A stretch of DNA of 64,000 bases, taken from the NCBI RefSeq assembly GCF_019669965.1, contig NZ_AP019781.1, forward strand, positions 1,178,001 through 1,242,000, given 5' to 3'. Below are positions 16,792 through 25,222 of this stretch, piece by piece; positions within the stretch are counted from its first letter, which is position 1, and every line of letters starts with the position of its first letter. A program made the translations under genes and the position numbers. Origin of the DNA: Methanoculleus chikugoensis. Lineage in GTDB: Archaea > Halobacteriota > Methanomicrobia > Methanomicrobiales > Methanoculleaceae. The notes under the pieces are model-generated. The model worked only from the letters and a program-made list of their open reading frames with translations, ran no database searches and was not told the origin of the DNA.

Positions 16792-17160
16792 TCAGTGCTT
16801 CACACCCCGCTTCTTGAGTTCCTCCGACTTCTTCTTCGAGCACTCTTCGCACCGGAACTCGGGCGCAGGGTCGTTCGATTTGTCGTAGTTCTTCGCCCGG
16901 ACGAGGCGGTAGCCCCGGGCGACTTTCCCGCAGTCCACGCACTTGACCTCTTCCCTGACCTCCCACTGGGCGGCGAGCGTCTCGGAGGTGAAGATGAACC
17001 GGTCGACCCAGAAGAAGATGAGGCCGCCGATGAGGTTCGCGATGATGGTGGCGGTAAGCGCCCCGAGGTCCGTGAGCAGGTAGAGCACGCCGGCGAGGAT
17101 CGGCGTCGAGAGCTGCCACCGGATGAGATAAAGCCCGTATCGCTTAAGATTTACTCCCAC
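16792..17160 (-). CDS. Membrane protein with C-terminal zinc ribbon
   Basis: The protein has 122 residues. Residues 17-52 form two membrane helices (TPILAGVLYLLTDLGALTAT, then IIANLIGGLIFFWVDRFIF), reminiscent of half a GtrA-like protein. The soluble C-terminus has a C-x2-C ... C-x2-C zinc ribbon (CVDCGK ... FRCEECS) and a basic tail (KKKSEELKKRGVK). Such proteins are common conserved hypotheticals in methanogens. No catalytic motif is visible. It has no operon partner: repeat copies A2 and B1 flank it. Confidence 0.7.
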   Translation of the reverse strand: MGVNLKRYGLYLIRWQLSTPILAGVLYLLTDLGALTATIIANLIGGLIFFWVDRFIFTSETLAAQWEVREEVKCVDCGKVARGYRLVRAKNYDKSNDPAPEFRCEECSKKKSEELKKRGVKH

Positions 17161-17214
17161 ATCTAGACCTTGGCGGGCGACCTCATAAAACCGGGGTCGG
17201 CATCAGTACCTCGC

Positions 17215-17460
17215 TAACGATCTTGAGGAAGTTCCCGGGAGATCAAACCACCGATCGTTCTTCGCACCCTCGGTGCTCATGCTCTTGTCGTTCCGACAGT
17301 CGCACTTCGCGTCCTTCGCGGCTCGAAACCTACGGCTTCTCAAACTCCTTCCCCAAAGGGGAAGTCGTTCTTCGCGTGAGCTGACCGGAATGGGCAACAA
17401 TACGGTCTCACGCGAAGAGCGACGGATGGGACATCCGGAGCTTGAGAAACCCGAAGCCGC
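17215..17460. repeat. Dispersed repeat family B, long copy 1
   Basis: It contains CTTCGCGTCCTTCGCGG-type sequence and a stretch with CTTCCCCAAAGGGGAAGTCG (a self-complementary hairpin). TTCTTCGCGTGAGCTGAC and the module GCGACGGATGGGACATCCGG AGCTTGAGAAACCC follow. About 80 bases match the copy at 55.84 kb nearly exactly. Short open frames across it are not credible genes. Confidence 0.75.
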
Positions 17461-17501
17461 GAATGCCGGTGCCCGATGCTGCTGACTCCGCGTTTAAGGC
17501 G

Positions 17502-18455
17502 TCAGCCGAGCACCAGGATCCGGCGGGTCAGGCTCTTGTGCACCCGCTGCTCGTGCTCCTGCAGGACGGTGAAGTGTTGGGCGGCGATCGGCGTGATGTC
17601 GCGGTGCGTGACGACGACCGCGCGCCTCCCGGGCCGGAGGATGCGCCGGATCTCCGCAAGCGATCCGTCGTAGAGCTCGTCCATGCTCTCGGCGCGGATT
17701 CTGACCGACTGGCCGTAGGGGAGGTCGGTCACGACCGAATCAAGCGCCCCGTCGCAGATCGGGACCGCCGTAGCGTCGGCGATCAGCACATCGGACCCCG
17801 GGAGGTTCTGCCGGTAGCCGTCGACCATCGCGGGGTCGAAGTCGCTCCCGAGGATCCGGACGCCGATCTCCCGGGCTTCGAGCAGGATCCCGCCGGTGCC
17901 GCAGAAGGGATCATAGACCCGTTCCCCCGGGTGGACCAGGGAGATGTTCACGAGCGCCCGGGCCATCCGGGGCATCATCACGCCGGGGTGGAAGAACGGC
18001 CGGCGCATGGGGTTCCGGGCATCGAACCCGCCCCGGTCGATCCGGAGGATGACGCGGCCGAAGTAGCAGCGGTCTTCCGAGACGACGGCGCGGTATTCCT
18101 CGACCGGGTCGCGGAGCGAGACCGGGCCGGCGATCAGGGTTCCGATCAGCCGCTCCAGGTCGAGACGCTCGATATCCATCCTGCTCCCCTGGATCATCTT
18201 CCCCCGGCCGACGAACGGTTTTTCGGTCGTGATCGCGAGGTCGCGGAGGAGATCCGCAAACGCCGCCCTTGTGGGTTCGCACTCCCCGAGGTACTCCATC
18301 ACCACATGCGTCAGGGCGAGGCGCCCGGCGGCCAGGGGGTCGGGGCACTCGGCGACCGCGACCTGGGCCCGCCGGTCGAGGACGGTTCCCACGCACTCCA
18401 GTTCCGCGACGGGAAGGTCGGGATGCTCGCCGGAGAGTTCGAAGAGCAGCTTCAT
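17502..18455 (-). CDS. trmG10: tRNA (guanine(10)-N2)-dimethyltransferase
   Basis: The protein has 317 residues and methylates the exocyclic amine of G10 in tRNA using S-adenosylmethionine, an archaeal modification. The N-terminal half is THUMP-like. The C-terminal Rossmann methyltransferase has the SAM-binding YDPFCGTGGILLEA, an acidic loop ILGSDFDPAMV and the amino-methyltransferase motif VTDLPYGQS (D-L-P-Y, typical of N2-guanine methylation). Length and motif order match TrmG10/Trm11. It is monocistronic, with repeat sequence on both sides. Confidence 0.88.
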   Translation of the reverse strand: MKLLFELSGEHPDLPVAELECVGTVLDRRAQVAVAECPDPLAAGRLALTHVVMEYLGECEPTRAAFADLLRDLAITTEKPFVGRGKMIQGSRMDIERLDLERLIGTLIAGPVSLRDPVEEYRAVVSEDRCYFGRVILRIDRGGFDARNPMRRPFFHPGVMMPRMARALVNISLVHPGERVYDPFCGTGGILLEAREIGVRILGSDFDPAMVDGYRQNLPGSDVLIADATAVPICDGALDSVVTDLPYGQSVRIRAESMDELYDGSLAEIRRILRPGRRAVVVTHRDITPIAAQHFTVLQEHEQRVHKSLTRRILVLG

Positions 18456-18625
18456 TCCTATGGTATTGGGCCGGGAGGGGGATAAAACGGGGGGATGGGG
18501 GAAGCAGAGGTCTTAACATCGGTAGCCGAAAGACTGGTCAGGATGGCCCGACTGTTGCGGTTGCAGTTGGGCGCAATATGAAGCCTCGCTGTGCGTGAGT
18601 TCAGGCCATGAGGTTTAATCCCCTG

Positions 18626-18912
18626 GCACGGATTTCGAGGGATATCGCCACGCACTGCCCCCGCCCCGAGGTGTGGGGTGCGACGGGCCGTAGGGCCGGA
18701 GCATGAGCACCGTTAGGTGCGAATGAGGAGGCCGGAGGCCGGGCGGGGTGGGGGCTACGGGCAGCCCCTCCCCTGTCTCCGAGGTCAACCTAGTGGATTC
18801 TGGATCTGACTAAGAGACTGTTCCCTTCGCCCCCCCACCGCCCGCGCTTCGCGCTCCTCCCGCCCCCGGAGGGGGCGGGCAGTGCGCGGCGATATCCAGT
18901 GGGAATCCGTGC
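18626..18912. repeat. Dispersed repeat family A, copy 3 (best terminal inverted repeats)
   Basis: The left arm is GCACGGATTTCGAGGGATAT continuing CGCCACGCACTGCCCCCGCC. The right arm, reversed, is GCACGGATTCCCACTGGATA continuing TCGCCGCGCACTGCCCGCCC. The arms are about 40 bases long with few mismatches. The interior has a family B module at 18680-18725. The structure resembles a 287-bp non-autonomous mobile element. Confidence 0.8.
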
Positions 18913-19030
18913 ATGGGTTGGTGCGGGTAACCCCTCTTGGACGTCAGTATTCGCGCTTCCGACGCTCGAATCATAGCCTGCCCACCAACCCGGGTCACAT
19001 CAGACCACTATAAAAAAGCCAAACCGCCAA

Positions 19031-19170
19031 AGTGAGAGGCTCCCCCTCCTCCACCGACGCTTTCATCTTGTCGCCGCCGCCCCGGAAGAAGCCCTTACCC
19101 TTCTTCGCGGAGGGTTCGGGATCCTCCCCCTCCAGGCGGTCGGGCACGACGATCCGCACCCGCGCAACCA
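19031..19170 (-). pseudogene. Decayed copy of the dnaJ 3' end
   Basis: The plus strand reads the same as the 3' end of dnaJ near 21.42-21.58 kb, with small changes and two internal deletions. Shared blocks include CTTTCATCTTGTCG, GGAAGAAGCCCTT and a run of about 30 bases starting AGGCGGTCGGGCACGACGAT. It has no 5' part and cannot be translated as DnaJ. Same orientation and a distance of 2.4 kb from the real dnaJ suggest the intervening methyltransferase/Fic segment was inserted at the end of dnaJ or created with a duplication. Confidence 0.8.
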
Positions 19171-19276
19171 TACCGCCGTGCTTCGAGCGGCCGGACGCTA
19201 TCAGGGTCGAGAGTCTTGCAGATCCGGTTTTCCGGGACTTGAGATCCGGCGAATTCTCGGGATCACGGAAATGTGG

Positions 19277-20044
19277 TCATATCTTCTTCCCGATATAAAA
19301 AACATATCCGTAATACCGTTTGTATTTTGAATACAGATCTGCTTCGCGCCTCATGAATGCAATCATATCCTCAACGGTTTTATTTCCCGCATATTTCTTC
19401 AAGAATTCCTCTTGCCGTGCTTTCTGCGGAACGAAATAATTGTCTATCCAGCACCGTTCAGGCAGCGTAAATGCGGCAACAGGAACATAACCTGCTTTTT
19501 GCATGATGGAGATGTTATGCGCTATCGTGCTGATTTCAGGAACCGCGTCCAACCACCACTTCTCAATCTCGGCGGGGCGTTCATCGGTATACCATGACTC
19601 GTACGTTACGGCGACATACCCATCTTTTTTGAGGAAGCGTCTCCAGTGATTCAAGCCCCGTTCAAAACCGATATTGGCGATAGCCCCCTCAGACCATATC
19701 AGATCAAATTCGTCGTCCTGAAACGGCAGATTATCCATCGACCCGACAATTCCTTTCACCCTGTCCTGCAAACCGAGTTTGGCGGCTGTTGCGTTGAGTT
19801 TATCAATCGAGCCGGCGTAAAGGTCGAGGGCGGTGATGGCTGCTTCTGTATTTTGTGCCAGAACCATTGTTTGAAAGCCTGTGCCGCAGCCTAAATCGGC
19901 AATTTTTGTTTTGTTTGAAAGGTTTCCGATAAAACCCAATGCCCTGATGGTTTCTTCGGGGCTGCCGGGTCCCTGCCGTTCAAGCTCTGTAAAAAATTCA
20001 TTGATGAGGGCAAAATCAATTTCGTGGATTGTTGTTTCTTCCAT
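19277..20044 (-). CDS. Class I SAM-dependent methyltransferase
   Basis: This protein of 255 residues has a methyltransferase-11/25 type core: IADLGCGTGFQTMVLAQN (SAM motif I), TALDLYAGSIDKL (acidic motif II) and DLIWSEGAIANIGFERGL (motif post I-III). It is a small-molecule methyltransferase of unknown substrate; the family includes UbiE-like and arsenite-type enzymes, but no arsenic cysteines stand out. The ribosome site AAGGAG and the ATG at 20044 are clear. The gene is visibly AT-richer than the genome and follows a truncated reading frame in the same orientation, so it probably came from a bacterium (Firmicutes-like codon use, an impression). It lies between the decayed dnaJ copy and the Fic gene. 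Confidence 0.85.
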   Translation of the reverse strand: MEETTIHEIDFALINEFFTELERQGPGSPEETIRALGFIGNLSNKTKIADLGCGTGFQTMVLAQNTEAAITALDLYAGSIDKLNATAAKLGLQDRVKGIVGSMDNLPFQDDEFDLIWSEGAIANIGFERGLNHWRRFLKKDGYVAVTYESWYTDERPAEIEKWWLDAVPEISTIAHNISIMQKAGYVPVAAFTLPERCWIDNYFVPQKARQEEFLKKYAGNKTVEDMIAFMRREADLYSKYKRYYGYVFYIGKKI

Positions 20045-20065
20045 GTCATACTCCTTAACTTCTAA

Positions 20066-20176
20066 TTACACCTTAACGATTTTTGCCATGCCTTTACGCT
20101 TCCGCTCCTCTGCCGCAAGGTAACTTTCAGCGTCCTCAGCATAAGCGTTTTCAGCCTTTAATGCTTGATAAGACCG
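20066..20176 (-). pseudogene. Truncated C-terminal remnant upstream of the methyltransferase
   Basis: A 36-codon open frame without a start ends at the TAA at 20066-20068, just before the methyltransferase. It encodes a charged helical tail (YQALKAENAYAEDAESYLAA, then EERKRKGMAKIVKV). Its AT-rich composition and close spacing suggest the end of a donor-operon gene that was cut by the transfer event. The family is not recognised. Confidence 0.5.
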
Positions 20177-20283
20177 TCAACGCTCTGATGATTAATCCCC
20201 GCTTTCAATGAAGGCGATTACAGCGCAACCTGGTTAACCCTGCAGTAACCTTTTCTTCTCTCAAGACTGAGATCAACAAAGCC

Positions 20284-21312
20284 ATGCCGGAACTGACGGT
20301 AAAGACAATCAAGGGCAATAAATACCTCTACATCAGAGATAAAGTTAAAGTTAACTCAAAATCGCTGCCGCTTCAGATATACATCGGAAGGCTCGAAACG
20401 GTAGCCCGAGAGGACGTTTTATCAAAACTCTCCGTTCTCCATACTCTCAGGTTAACAACATACCTCGATTACCGGCTGGAGCATTACTCCTTCACGGCCC
20501 TCGACAGAACCCGGGCCGTCGATCTCGAAACTCTTCATTACTTCTACGGACTTTTCAAGGAACTCTACCCCGATGAGAGCGAGCGTTATGTGGATGCAAT
20601 GTATCTCAGATATGTTCAGGGCACGACGGCGATCGAGGGGAATACCATCAGTCTCCGGGAAGCGCAGGAACTCCTGGAACATAACATCTCTCCGGCCGGA
20701 AAGAAGATGGATGAGGTGTACGAGATCCTCAATTTCATCAACCTCCGAAGATACCTCGAAGGGTATTCCGGGGATATAACTGAGAAGCTCATCAGGAAGA
20801 TCCACGAGATACTGATGAATGAGGTCCTCCGGGACCCGGGAGACTATCGGAACATCCAGGTAGGCATCGAGCGGGTGGACTATGAACCACCTCCCGCGAT
20901 CCTCGTCCCTGAGGAGATGGGTGCTCTCATCGGGTGGTACCGGCAGAATAAACGGCACCTGAATCCGTTCGAACTCGCCGTAGTACTCCACACAAAATTT
21001 GAGATGATCCATCCGTTCATCGATGGAAACGGAAGGGTTGGACGGGCGTTGATAAATTTAGTCCTGGAACGATCCGGTTATCCAACGCTCTACCTGGGAT
21101 TGGAACACCGGTCGGCCTACCTGAACGCGTTCGTGAAGGCAGATGACGGAGATTATGCCCCGATCATCGAGACGCTGTATACCATCTACAGAGAGCAGCA
21201 CGGGCGAATCGCAGATGCGGTCGGGCAGAAATTTTCCGACGGAAACAGCAGGATCCGGGAGGAAAACGCCAGGCTCGTCCGGCAGTTCGCTGAACTGAAG
21301 AAAAAAGTCTGA
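20284..21312 (+). CDS. Fic-domain protein (AMP-transferase family)
   Basis: The protein has 342 residues. The Fic core holds the complete active motif HPFIDGNGRVGR at 243-254, with the catalytic His243, so it should be able to transfer AMP or another nucleotide part from NTPs to protein hydroxyls. The autoinhibitory motif TTAIEGN at 114-120 (Glu118) lies N-terminal, as in class II Fic proteins. The N-terminal 80 residues form a small domain of unknown role (MPELTVKTIKGNKYLYIRDK). The C-terminus (SRIREENARLVRQFAELKKK) is a possible coiled coil or winged helix. It stands between the foreign methyltransferase and dnaJ. No cognate antitoxin gene is visible; the inhibitory helix is built in. Confidence 0.92.
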   Translation: MPELTVKTIKGNKYLYIRDKVKVNSKSLPLQIYIGRLETVAREDVLSKLSVLHTLRLTTYLDYRLEHYSFTALDRTRAVDLETLHYFYGLFKELYPDESERYVDAMYLRYVQGTTAIEGNTISLREAQELLEHNISPAGKKMDEVYEILNFINLRRYLEGYSGDITEKLIRKIHEILMNEVLRDPGDYRNIQVGIERVDYEPPPAILVPEEMGALIGWYRQNKRHLNPFELAVVLHTKFEMIHPFIDGNGRVGRALINLVLERSGYPTLYLGLEHRSAYLNAFVKADDGDYAPIIETLYTIYREQHGRIADAVGQKFSDGNSRIREENARLVRQFAELKKKV

Positions 21313-21426
21313 TGTCCGATCGAGCAGCCGCCCGGAGTGCAGGAACGACGGCCCGGGTTCAGATCCCGGCCGGGGCTCACACCAAAAGAGTTCAGAAGCC
21401 AGATCGACGAAGTGAGGGACTCCCTC

Positions 21427-22575
21427 TCACTTCACCGACTCTTTCATCTTGTCGACGACGTCCTGGAAGAAGCCCTTGCCCTTCTTCGCGCCCTTCGCGG
21501 AGGGTTTGTGCCCCTCGATCTCGAGCAGGCGCAGATAGAGTTCGCGCTCCTCCTCCGTCAGGCGGTCGGGCACGACGATCCGCACCCGCACCAGCATGTC
21601 GCCGGGCTTCGTCTGCCACCGGACGCCCTCGCCCGGGATCTTCAGCCCGGTATTGTGCTGCACGCCCGGCGGGACATTGAGGACGACCGTGCGCCCGTCG
21701 ATCGTCTGCACCTCGACCTCGGAGCCCAGCACCGCCTGGGCCGGGGTGACATCGACCGCCGTCTCCAGGTCGTCGCCCCGCCGGGTGAACGACCGGTGCG
21801 GCGCGACGCTGATCTCGATATAGAGGTCTCCCGGCGGCGCACCGTAATCCCCGGCGTCGCCGTAGCCCTCCATCCGGAGGCGCATCCCCGTATCCACGCC
21901 CGGCGGGATCCTGACCTTCACCGTCTGCCGGGCACGCCGGTGCCCCGTTCCGCCGCAGGCCTTGCACCGGGTCTCGGGGACCCTCCCCCGGCCGCCGCAG
22001 GCGGTGCAGGGCGTCATCCGGACGAAGTTCCCGAAGATGGACTGGCTCATCTGCCGCATCTGGCCGCTGCCGCCACAGGTCGGGCAGGTGGTGGTCTTCT
22101 TCGTCTCGCTCCCCGAGCCGTCGCACTCCGGACAGGGTTCGACGTGGTCGACGCCGACCTCCTTCTCCGTCCCGAGCGCCGCCTCCTCGAGCGTGATGCG
22201 CATCTTCATCAGGAGGTCGGCACCGGGGCGCGGGCCGGCACGCTGCCTGCCCCCGCCGCCGAAGAAAGTCTCGAAGATATCCCCGAACCCGGAGAAGTCG
22301 GCGCTGAAGCCGCCCGAGTATCCGCCGCCGGCGTACGAGCCCTTCGACGCGCTGCTGTACGCCTCGTGCCCCATATTGTCGTACTGGGCGCGTTTCTGCG
22401 TATCCGAGAGGACGCTGTAGGCCTCGTTGATCTTCTTGAACTTCTCCTCGGCCCCCTCCTCCTTGCAGACGTCGGGGTGGTATTTTCGGGCCAGGCTCCG
22501 GTAGGCTTTCTTGATCTCCGCGTCATTGGCGCTCTGCGAGACACCGAGGATATCATAGTAGCTGTCCGGACCCAT
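21427..22575 (-). CDS. dnaJ: Chaperone DnaJ (Hsp40)
   Basis: The protein has 382 residues and is a type I J-protein that delivers clients to DnaK and stimulates its ATPase. The J domain (residues 5-70) carries HPD at 33-35. A Gly/Phe-rich linker, four CxxCxGxG zinc repeats ([32 protein letters not shown]) and the C-terminal substrate-binding domains follow. The ATG at 22575 has GAGGT close upstream. A GTG at 22584 overlapping the dnaK stop is an alternative start. The last gene of grpE-dnaK-dnaJ, its 3' end is duplicated in decayed form at 19.03-19.17 kb. Confidence 0.96.
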   Translation of the reverse strand: MGPDSYYDILGVSQSANDAEIKKAYRSLARKYHPDVCKEEGAEEKFKKINEAYSVLSDTQKRAQYDNMGHEAYSSASKGSYAGGGYSGGFSADFSGFGDIFETFFGGGGRQRAGPRPGADLLMKMRITLEEAALGTEKEVGVDHVEPCPECDGSGSETKKTTTCPTCGGSGQMRQMSQSIFGNFVRMTPCTACGGRGRVPETRCKACGGTGHRRARQTVKVRIPPGVDTGMRLRMEGYGDAGDYGAPPGDLYIEISVAPHRSFTRRGDDLETAVDVTPAQAVLGSEVEVQTIDGRTVVLNVPPGVQHNTGLKIPGEGVRWQTKPGDMLVRVRIVVPDRLTEEERELYLRLLEIEGHKPSAKGAKKGKGFFQDVVDKMKESVK

Positions 22576-22580
22576 CGACC

Positions 22581-24407
22581 TCACTCTTTGACTTCGTAAT
22601 CGGCATCGACGACGTTATCGCCCTTCTTTGCGGTCTCTTCCGCCTTCTGCTGCTGGGCGGCCGCCTGTGCCTGCTGGTACATCTTCGTCGTCAGCGCATA
22701 TACCGCTTCGGTCAGGGCATCCATCTTCTGCTTGATCGCCTCGAGGTCGTCGCCCTCGAGCGCCTTCTTGAGGTCGGCGATCGCGCTCTCGATCTTCTCC
22801 TTGTCCGCGGCCTCGACCGACTCGCCTGCGTCCTTCATCGCCCGCTCGGCGGTGAAGATCGCGGTGTCGGCGGTGTTCCTGAGTTCGATCTCCTCGCGAT
22901 TCTTCTGGTCCTCCTCCTCGAACTTCTTTGCGTCGTCCATCATCCGCTGGATCTCGGCTTCGGACGGGCGGGAGTCCTGCGGCTTGATGGTGATCGACTG
23001 CTCGTTCCCCGTGCCGAGGTCTTTCGCCGAGACGTGGACGATGCCGTTTGCGTCGATATCGAACGTGACCTCGATCTGCGGGATGCCCCGGGGTGCGGGC
23101 GGGATGCCCGTGAGCTGGAACCGCCCGAGCGTGAAGTTGTCCTTTGCGAGCGCCCGCTCGCCCTGCATCACGTGGATCTCGACCGAGGTCTGGCCGTCGG
23201 CGGCGGTCGAGAAGATCTGGCTCTTCCGCGTCGGGATGGTGGTGTTGCGCTCGATAAGCTTCGTCGCGATGCCGCCGAGCGTCTCGATGCCGAGCGAGAG
23301 CGGGGTCACGTCGAGGAGCAGGACGTCCTTCGTCTCGCCGGTCAGCACCCCTGCCTGGATGGCGGCGCCGAGGGCTACGCACTCGTCGGGGTTGATGCCT
23401 TTGTCGGGCTCCTTCTTGAGAACCTTCTTTATGGTCTCCTGCACGAGCGGGACACGGGTCGACCCGCCGACGAGGAGAACGTGGTCGATATCGTCGGCGC
23501 TCAGTTTGGCGTCGGAGAGCGCCTGCTTCACCGGCCCGAGGGTCGAGTCGACGAGGTCGGCGATCAGGCTCTCAAACTTCGCCCGGGAGAGATCGGTGTC
23601 GAGGAACTTGGGCCCGCTCTCCGTCGTGGTGATGTAGGGAAGGTTGATGTTGGTCTTCTGGACGGTGGAGAGTTCGATCTTCGCGTTCTCGGCTGCGTCG
23701 CGCAGCCGCTGCATCGCGACCGGGTCGTTCTGGAGGTTGACGCCCTCCTTCTTCCTGAACTCCTCGACCAGGTAGTCGACGACCCTCTTATCGAAGTCGT
23801 CGCCGCCGAGGCGGTTGTTGCCTGCGGTCGCCTTGACCTCGAAGACGCCGTCGCCGAGCTGGAGGATCGAGACATCGAACGTGCCGCCGCCGAGATCGTA
23901 GACGAGCACCGTGGAGTCGCCTTCCTTGTCGATGCCGTAGGCGAGCGCGCTCGCGGTCGGTTCGTTGATGATCCGGAGCACCTCGAGGCCGGCGATCGTC
24001 CCTGCGTCCTTCGTTGCCTGCCGCTGGGCGTCGTTGAAGTAGGCCGGCACCGTGATGACGGCTTTCGCGATCTTCTCGCCGAGGTACTCCTCCGCGTCCA
24101 GTTTCATCTTCTGGAGGATCATCGCGGAGATCTCCTGCGGGGTGTACGACTTGTCCCCGATGGTGACCTTCTCGTTCGTGCCCATCTTCCGCTTGATCGA
24201 CTGGATGGTGCGGTTCGGGTTCGTGATCGCCTGCCGTTTCGCGACGTTGCCGACCAGCCGCTCGCCCTCCTTGGAGAACGCTACGACCGACGGAGTGGTC
24301 CTGCCGCCCTCGGCGTTGGCGATGACCGTTGCCCGCCCGCCTTCCATGATTGCCATGCACGAGTTGGTTGTTCCAAGATCGATACCCAGAACTTTTTCCG
24401 AAACCAT
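22581..24407 (-). CDS. dnaK: Chaperone DnaK (Hsp70)
   Basis: The protein has 608 residues. The ATPase domain begins [19 protein letters not shown], with phosphate motif [20 protein letters not shown] and [13 protein letters not shown]. The substrate-binding domain contains [17 protein letters not shown], and the lid ends in a Gln/Ala-rich tail finishing [10 protein letters not shown]. The start at 24407 has an ideal GGAGGAAT site and lies 4 bases after grpE. The full bacterial-type chaperone set is known in many mesophilic methanogens, where it was acquired from bacteria. Confidence 0.97.
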   Translation of the reverse strand: MVSEKVLGIDLGTTNSCMAIMEGGRATVIANAEGGRTTPSVVAFSKEGERLVGNVAKRQAITNPNRTIQSIKRKMGTNEKVTIGDKSYTPQEISAMILQKMKLDAEEYLGEKIAKAVITVPAYFNDAQRQATKDAGTIAGLEVLRIINEPTASALAYGIDKEGDSTVLVYDLGGGTFDVSILQLGDGVFEVKATAGNNRLGGDDFDKRVVDYLVEEFRKKEGVNLQNDPVAMQRLRDAAENAKIELSTVQKTNINLPYITTTESGPKFLDTDLSRAKFESLIADLVDSTLGPVKQALSDAKLSADDIDHVLLVGGSTRVPLVQETIKKVLKKEPDKGINPDECVALGAAIQAGVLTGETKDVLLLDVTPLSLGIETLGGIATKLIERNTTIPTRKSQIFSTAADGQTSVEIHVMQGERALAKDNFTLGRFQLTGIPPAPRGIPQIEVTFDIDANGIVHVSAKDLGTGNEQSITIKPQDSRPSEAEIQRMMDDAKKFEEEDQKNREEIELRNTADTAIFTAERAMKDAGESVEAADKEKIESAIADLKKALEGDDLEAIKQKMDALTEAVYALTTKMYQQAQAAAQQQKAEETAKKGDNVVDADYEVKE

Positions 24408-24411
24408 TCTG

Positions 24412-24921
24412 TTATTCCTCCTTTCCTTTAGATACGACGACTTTTGCGCATCTGATGATCTTATCCTGCATACAGTATCCACGGACGGCCTCGTCGATCA
24501 CGGTGCCCTCCTTCGCATCCGAAGGAACGTAGGCGATCGCCTCGTGCCGTTCGGGGTCGAAAGGAAGGTTCCGGCATTCGATGGGCGCAATACCGTGCCG
24601 CTCGAGGATGGTCATGAAGAGTTTCCTGATCTGTTCCACCCCTTCCGTGAGGCCTGCACCCTCGGCTTTCTCAGCCCGCTCGAAGTTGTCCACGACCTCG
24701 AGCAACTCCACCGCGAAGTTCTCGATGGCGAACGTCGTACGGGCGTCGAGTTCCCGGGCCATCCTTTTGCGGTAGTTGTCGAAATCTGCTGCAAGACGCA
24801 GATAACGACTGTTCAGGTCGTCATATGCCTTCTGCAGCTCTTCAAGCGCCGGAGATGCTGCATCCGCCTCGTTTGCGAGATTCTGGTGCTTCTCGTTTGG
24901 TTCGGATGTATTCCCCTTCAT
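24412..24921 (-). CDS. grpE: Nucleotide exchange factor GrpE
   Basis: The protein has 169 residues. A long N-terminal coiled coil ([20 protein letters not shown]) leads into the GrpE core with [15 protein letters not shown] and the beta domain [15 protein letters not shown]. It releases ADP from DnaK. It is the first gene of the minus-strand operon grpE-dnaK-dnaJ. Short spacings of 4 bases or less between the genes support one transcript. A TATA box lies about 65 bases upstream. No CIRCE-like heat-shock operator was seen. Confidence 0.95.
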   Translation of the reverse strand: MKGNTSEPNEKHQNLANEADAASPALEELQKAYDDLNSRYLRLAADFDNYRKRMARELDARTTFAIENFAVELLEVVDNFERAEKAEGAGLTEGVEQIRKLFMTILERHGIAPIECRNLPFDPERHEAIAYVPSDAKEGTVIDEAVRGYCMQDKIIRCAKVVVSKGKEE

Positions 24922-24983
24922 ACGCCTAACCTGCTTTAAAACGATGTAATGGAGTTGTTCGATTATTTATTGCAATGTGGTTC

Positions 24984-24991
24984 TATATAAT
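24984..24991 (-). promoter_or_regulatory. TATA box of the grpE-dnaK-dnaJ operon
   Basis: On the minus strand the box reads TTATATAG, 63-70 bases before the grpE ATG. It predicts a leader of about 35-40 bases. Confidence 0.55.
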
Positions 24992-25190
24992 CTTAACTGA
25001 ACCTGCAGCTATCCGCCTCCGGTAAGATGCCGGATTTTCGATTGGAGATTCATTCGGCGGAATTATCCCTCCGGTATCCGGATTCGCGCGAGGTGCGACG
25101 TTCTCCGCTCACGTCATGCAGACGCACCCCGTGAGCGGGCCTGCCGTCTTTCCGCCGGGGGAAACGCGGCCGGTTCTGCAGGCAGCGCCA

Positions 25191-25198
25191 GATATATC
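25191..25198 (+). promoter_or_regulatory. TATA box of purH
   Basis: GATATATC lies 25-32 bases before the purH ATG, which implies a leaderless or nearly leaderless transcript. Confidence 0.55.
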
Positions 25199-25222
25199 TC
25201 TCTACCCCTCGTATGTGTATCC

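Noticed and set aside
21317-21384. tRNA 3'-half look-alike after the Fic gene (CCGGG-TTCAGAT-CCCGG)
   Set aside because: A T-arm-like stem can be drawn, but base 58 would be G, the acceptor strand has no partner and no anticodon arm exists. It may be a terminator hairpin or a coincidence in GC-rich DNA.
23034-24431. 465-codon open frame opposite dnaK
   Set aside because: It is the antisense shadow expected in GC-rich DNA. Its protein is rich in Asp/Arg/Val without any motif, while dnaK is unmistakable.
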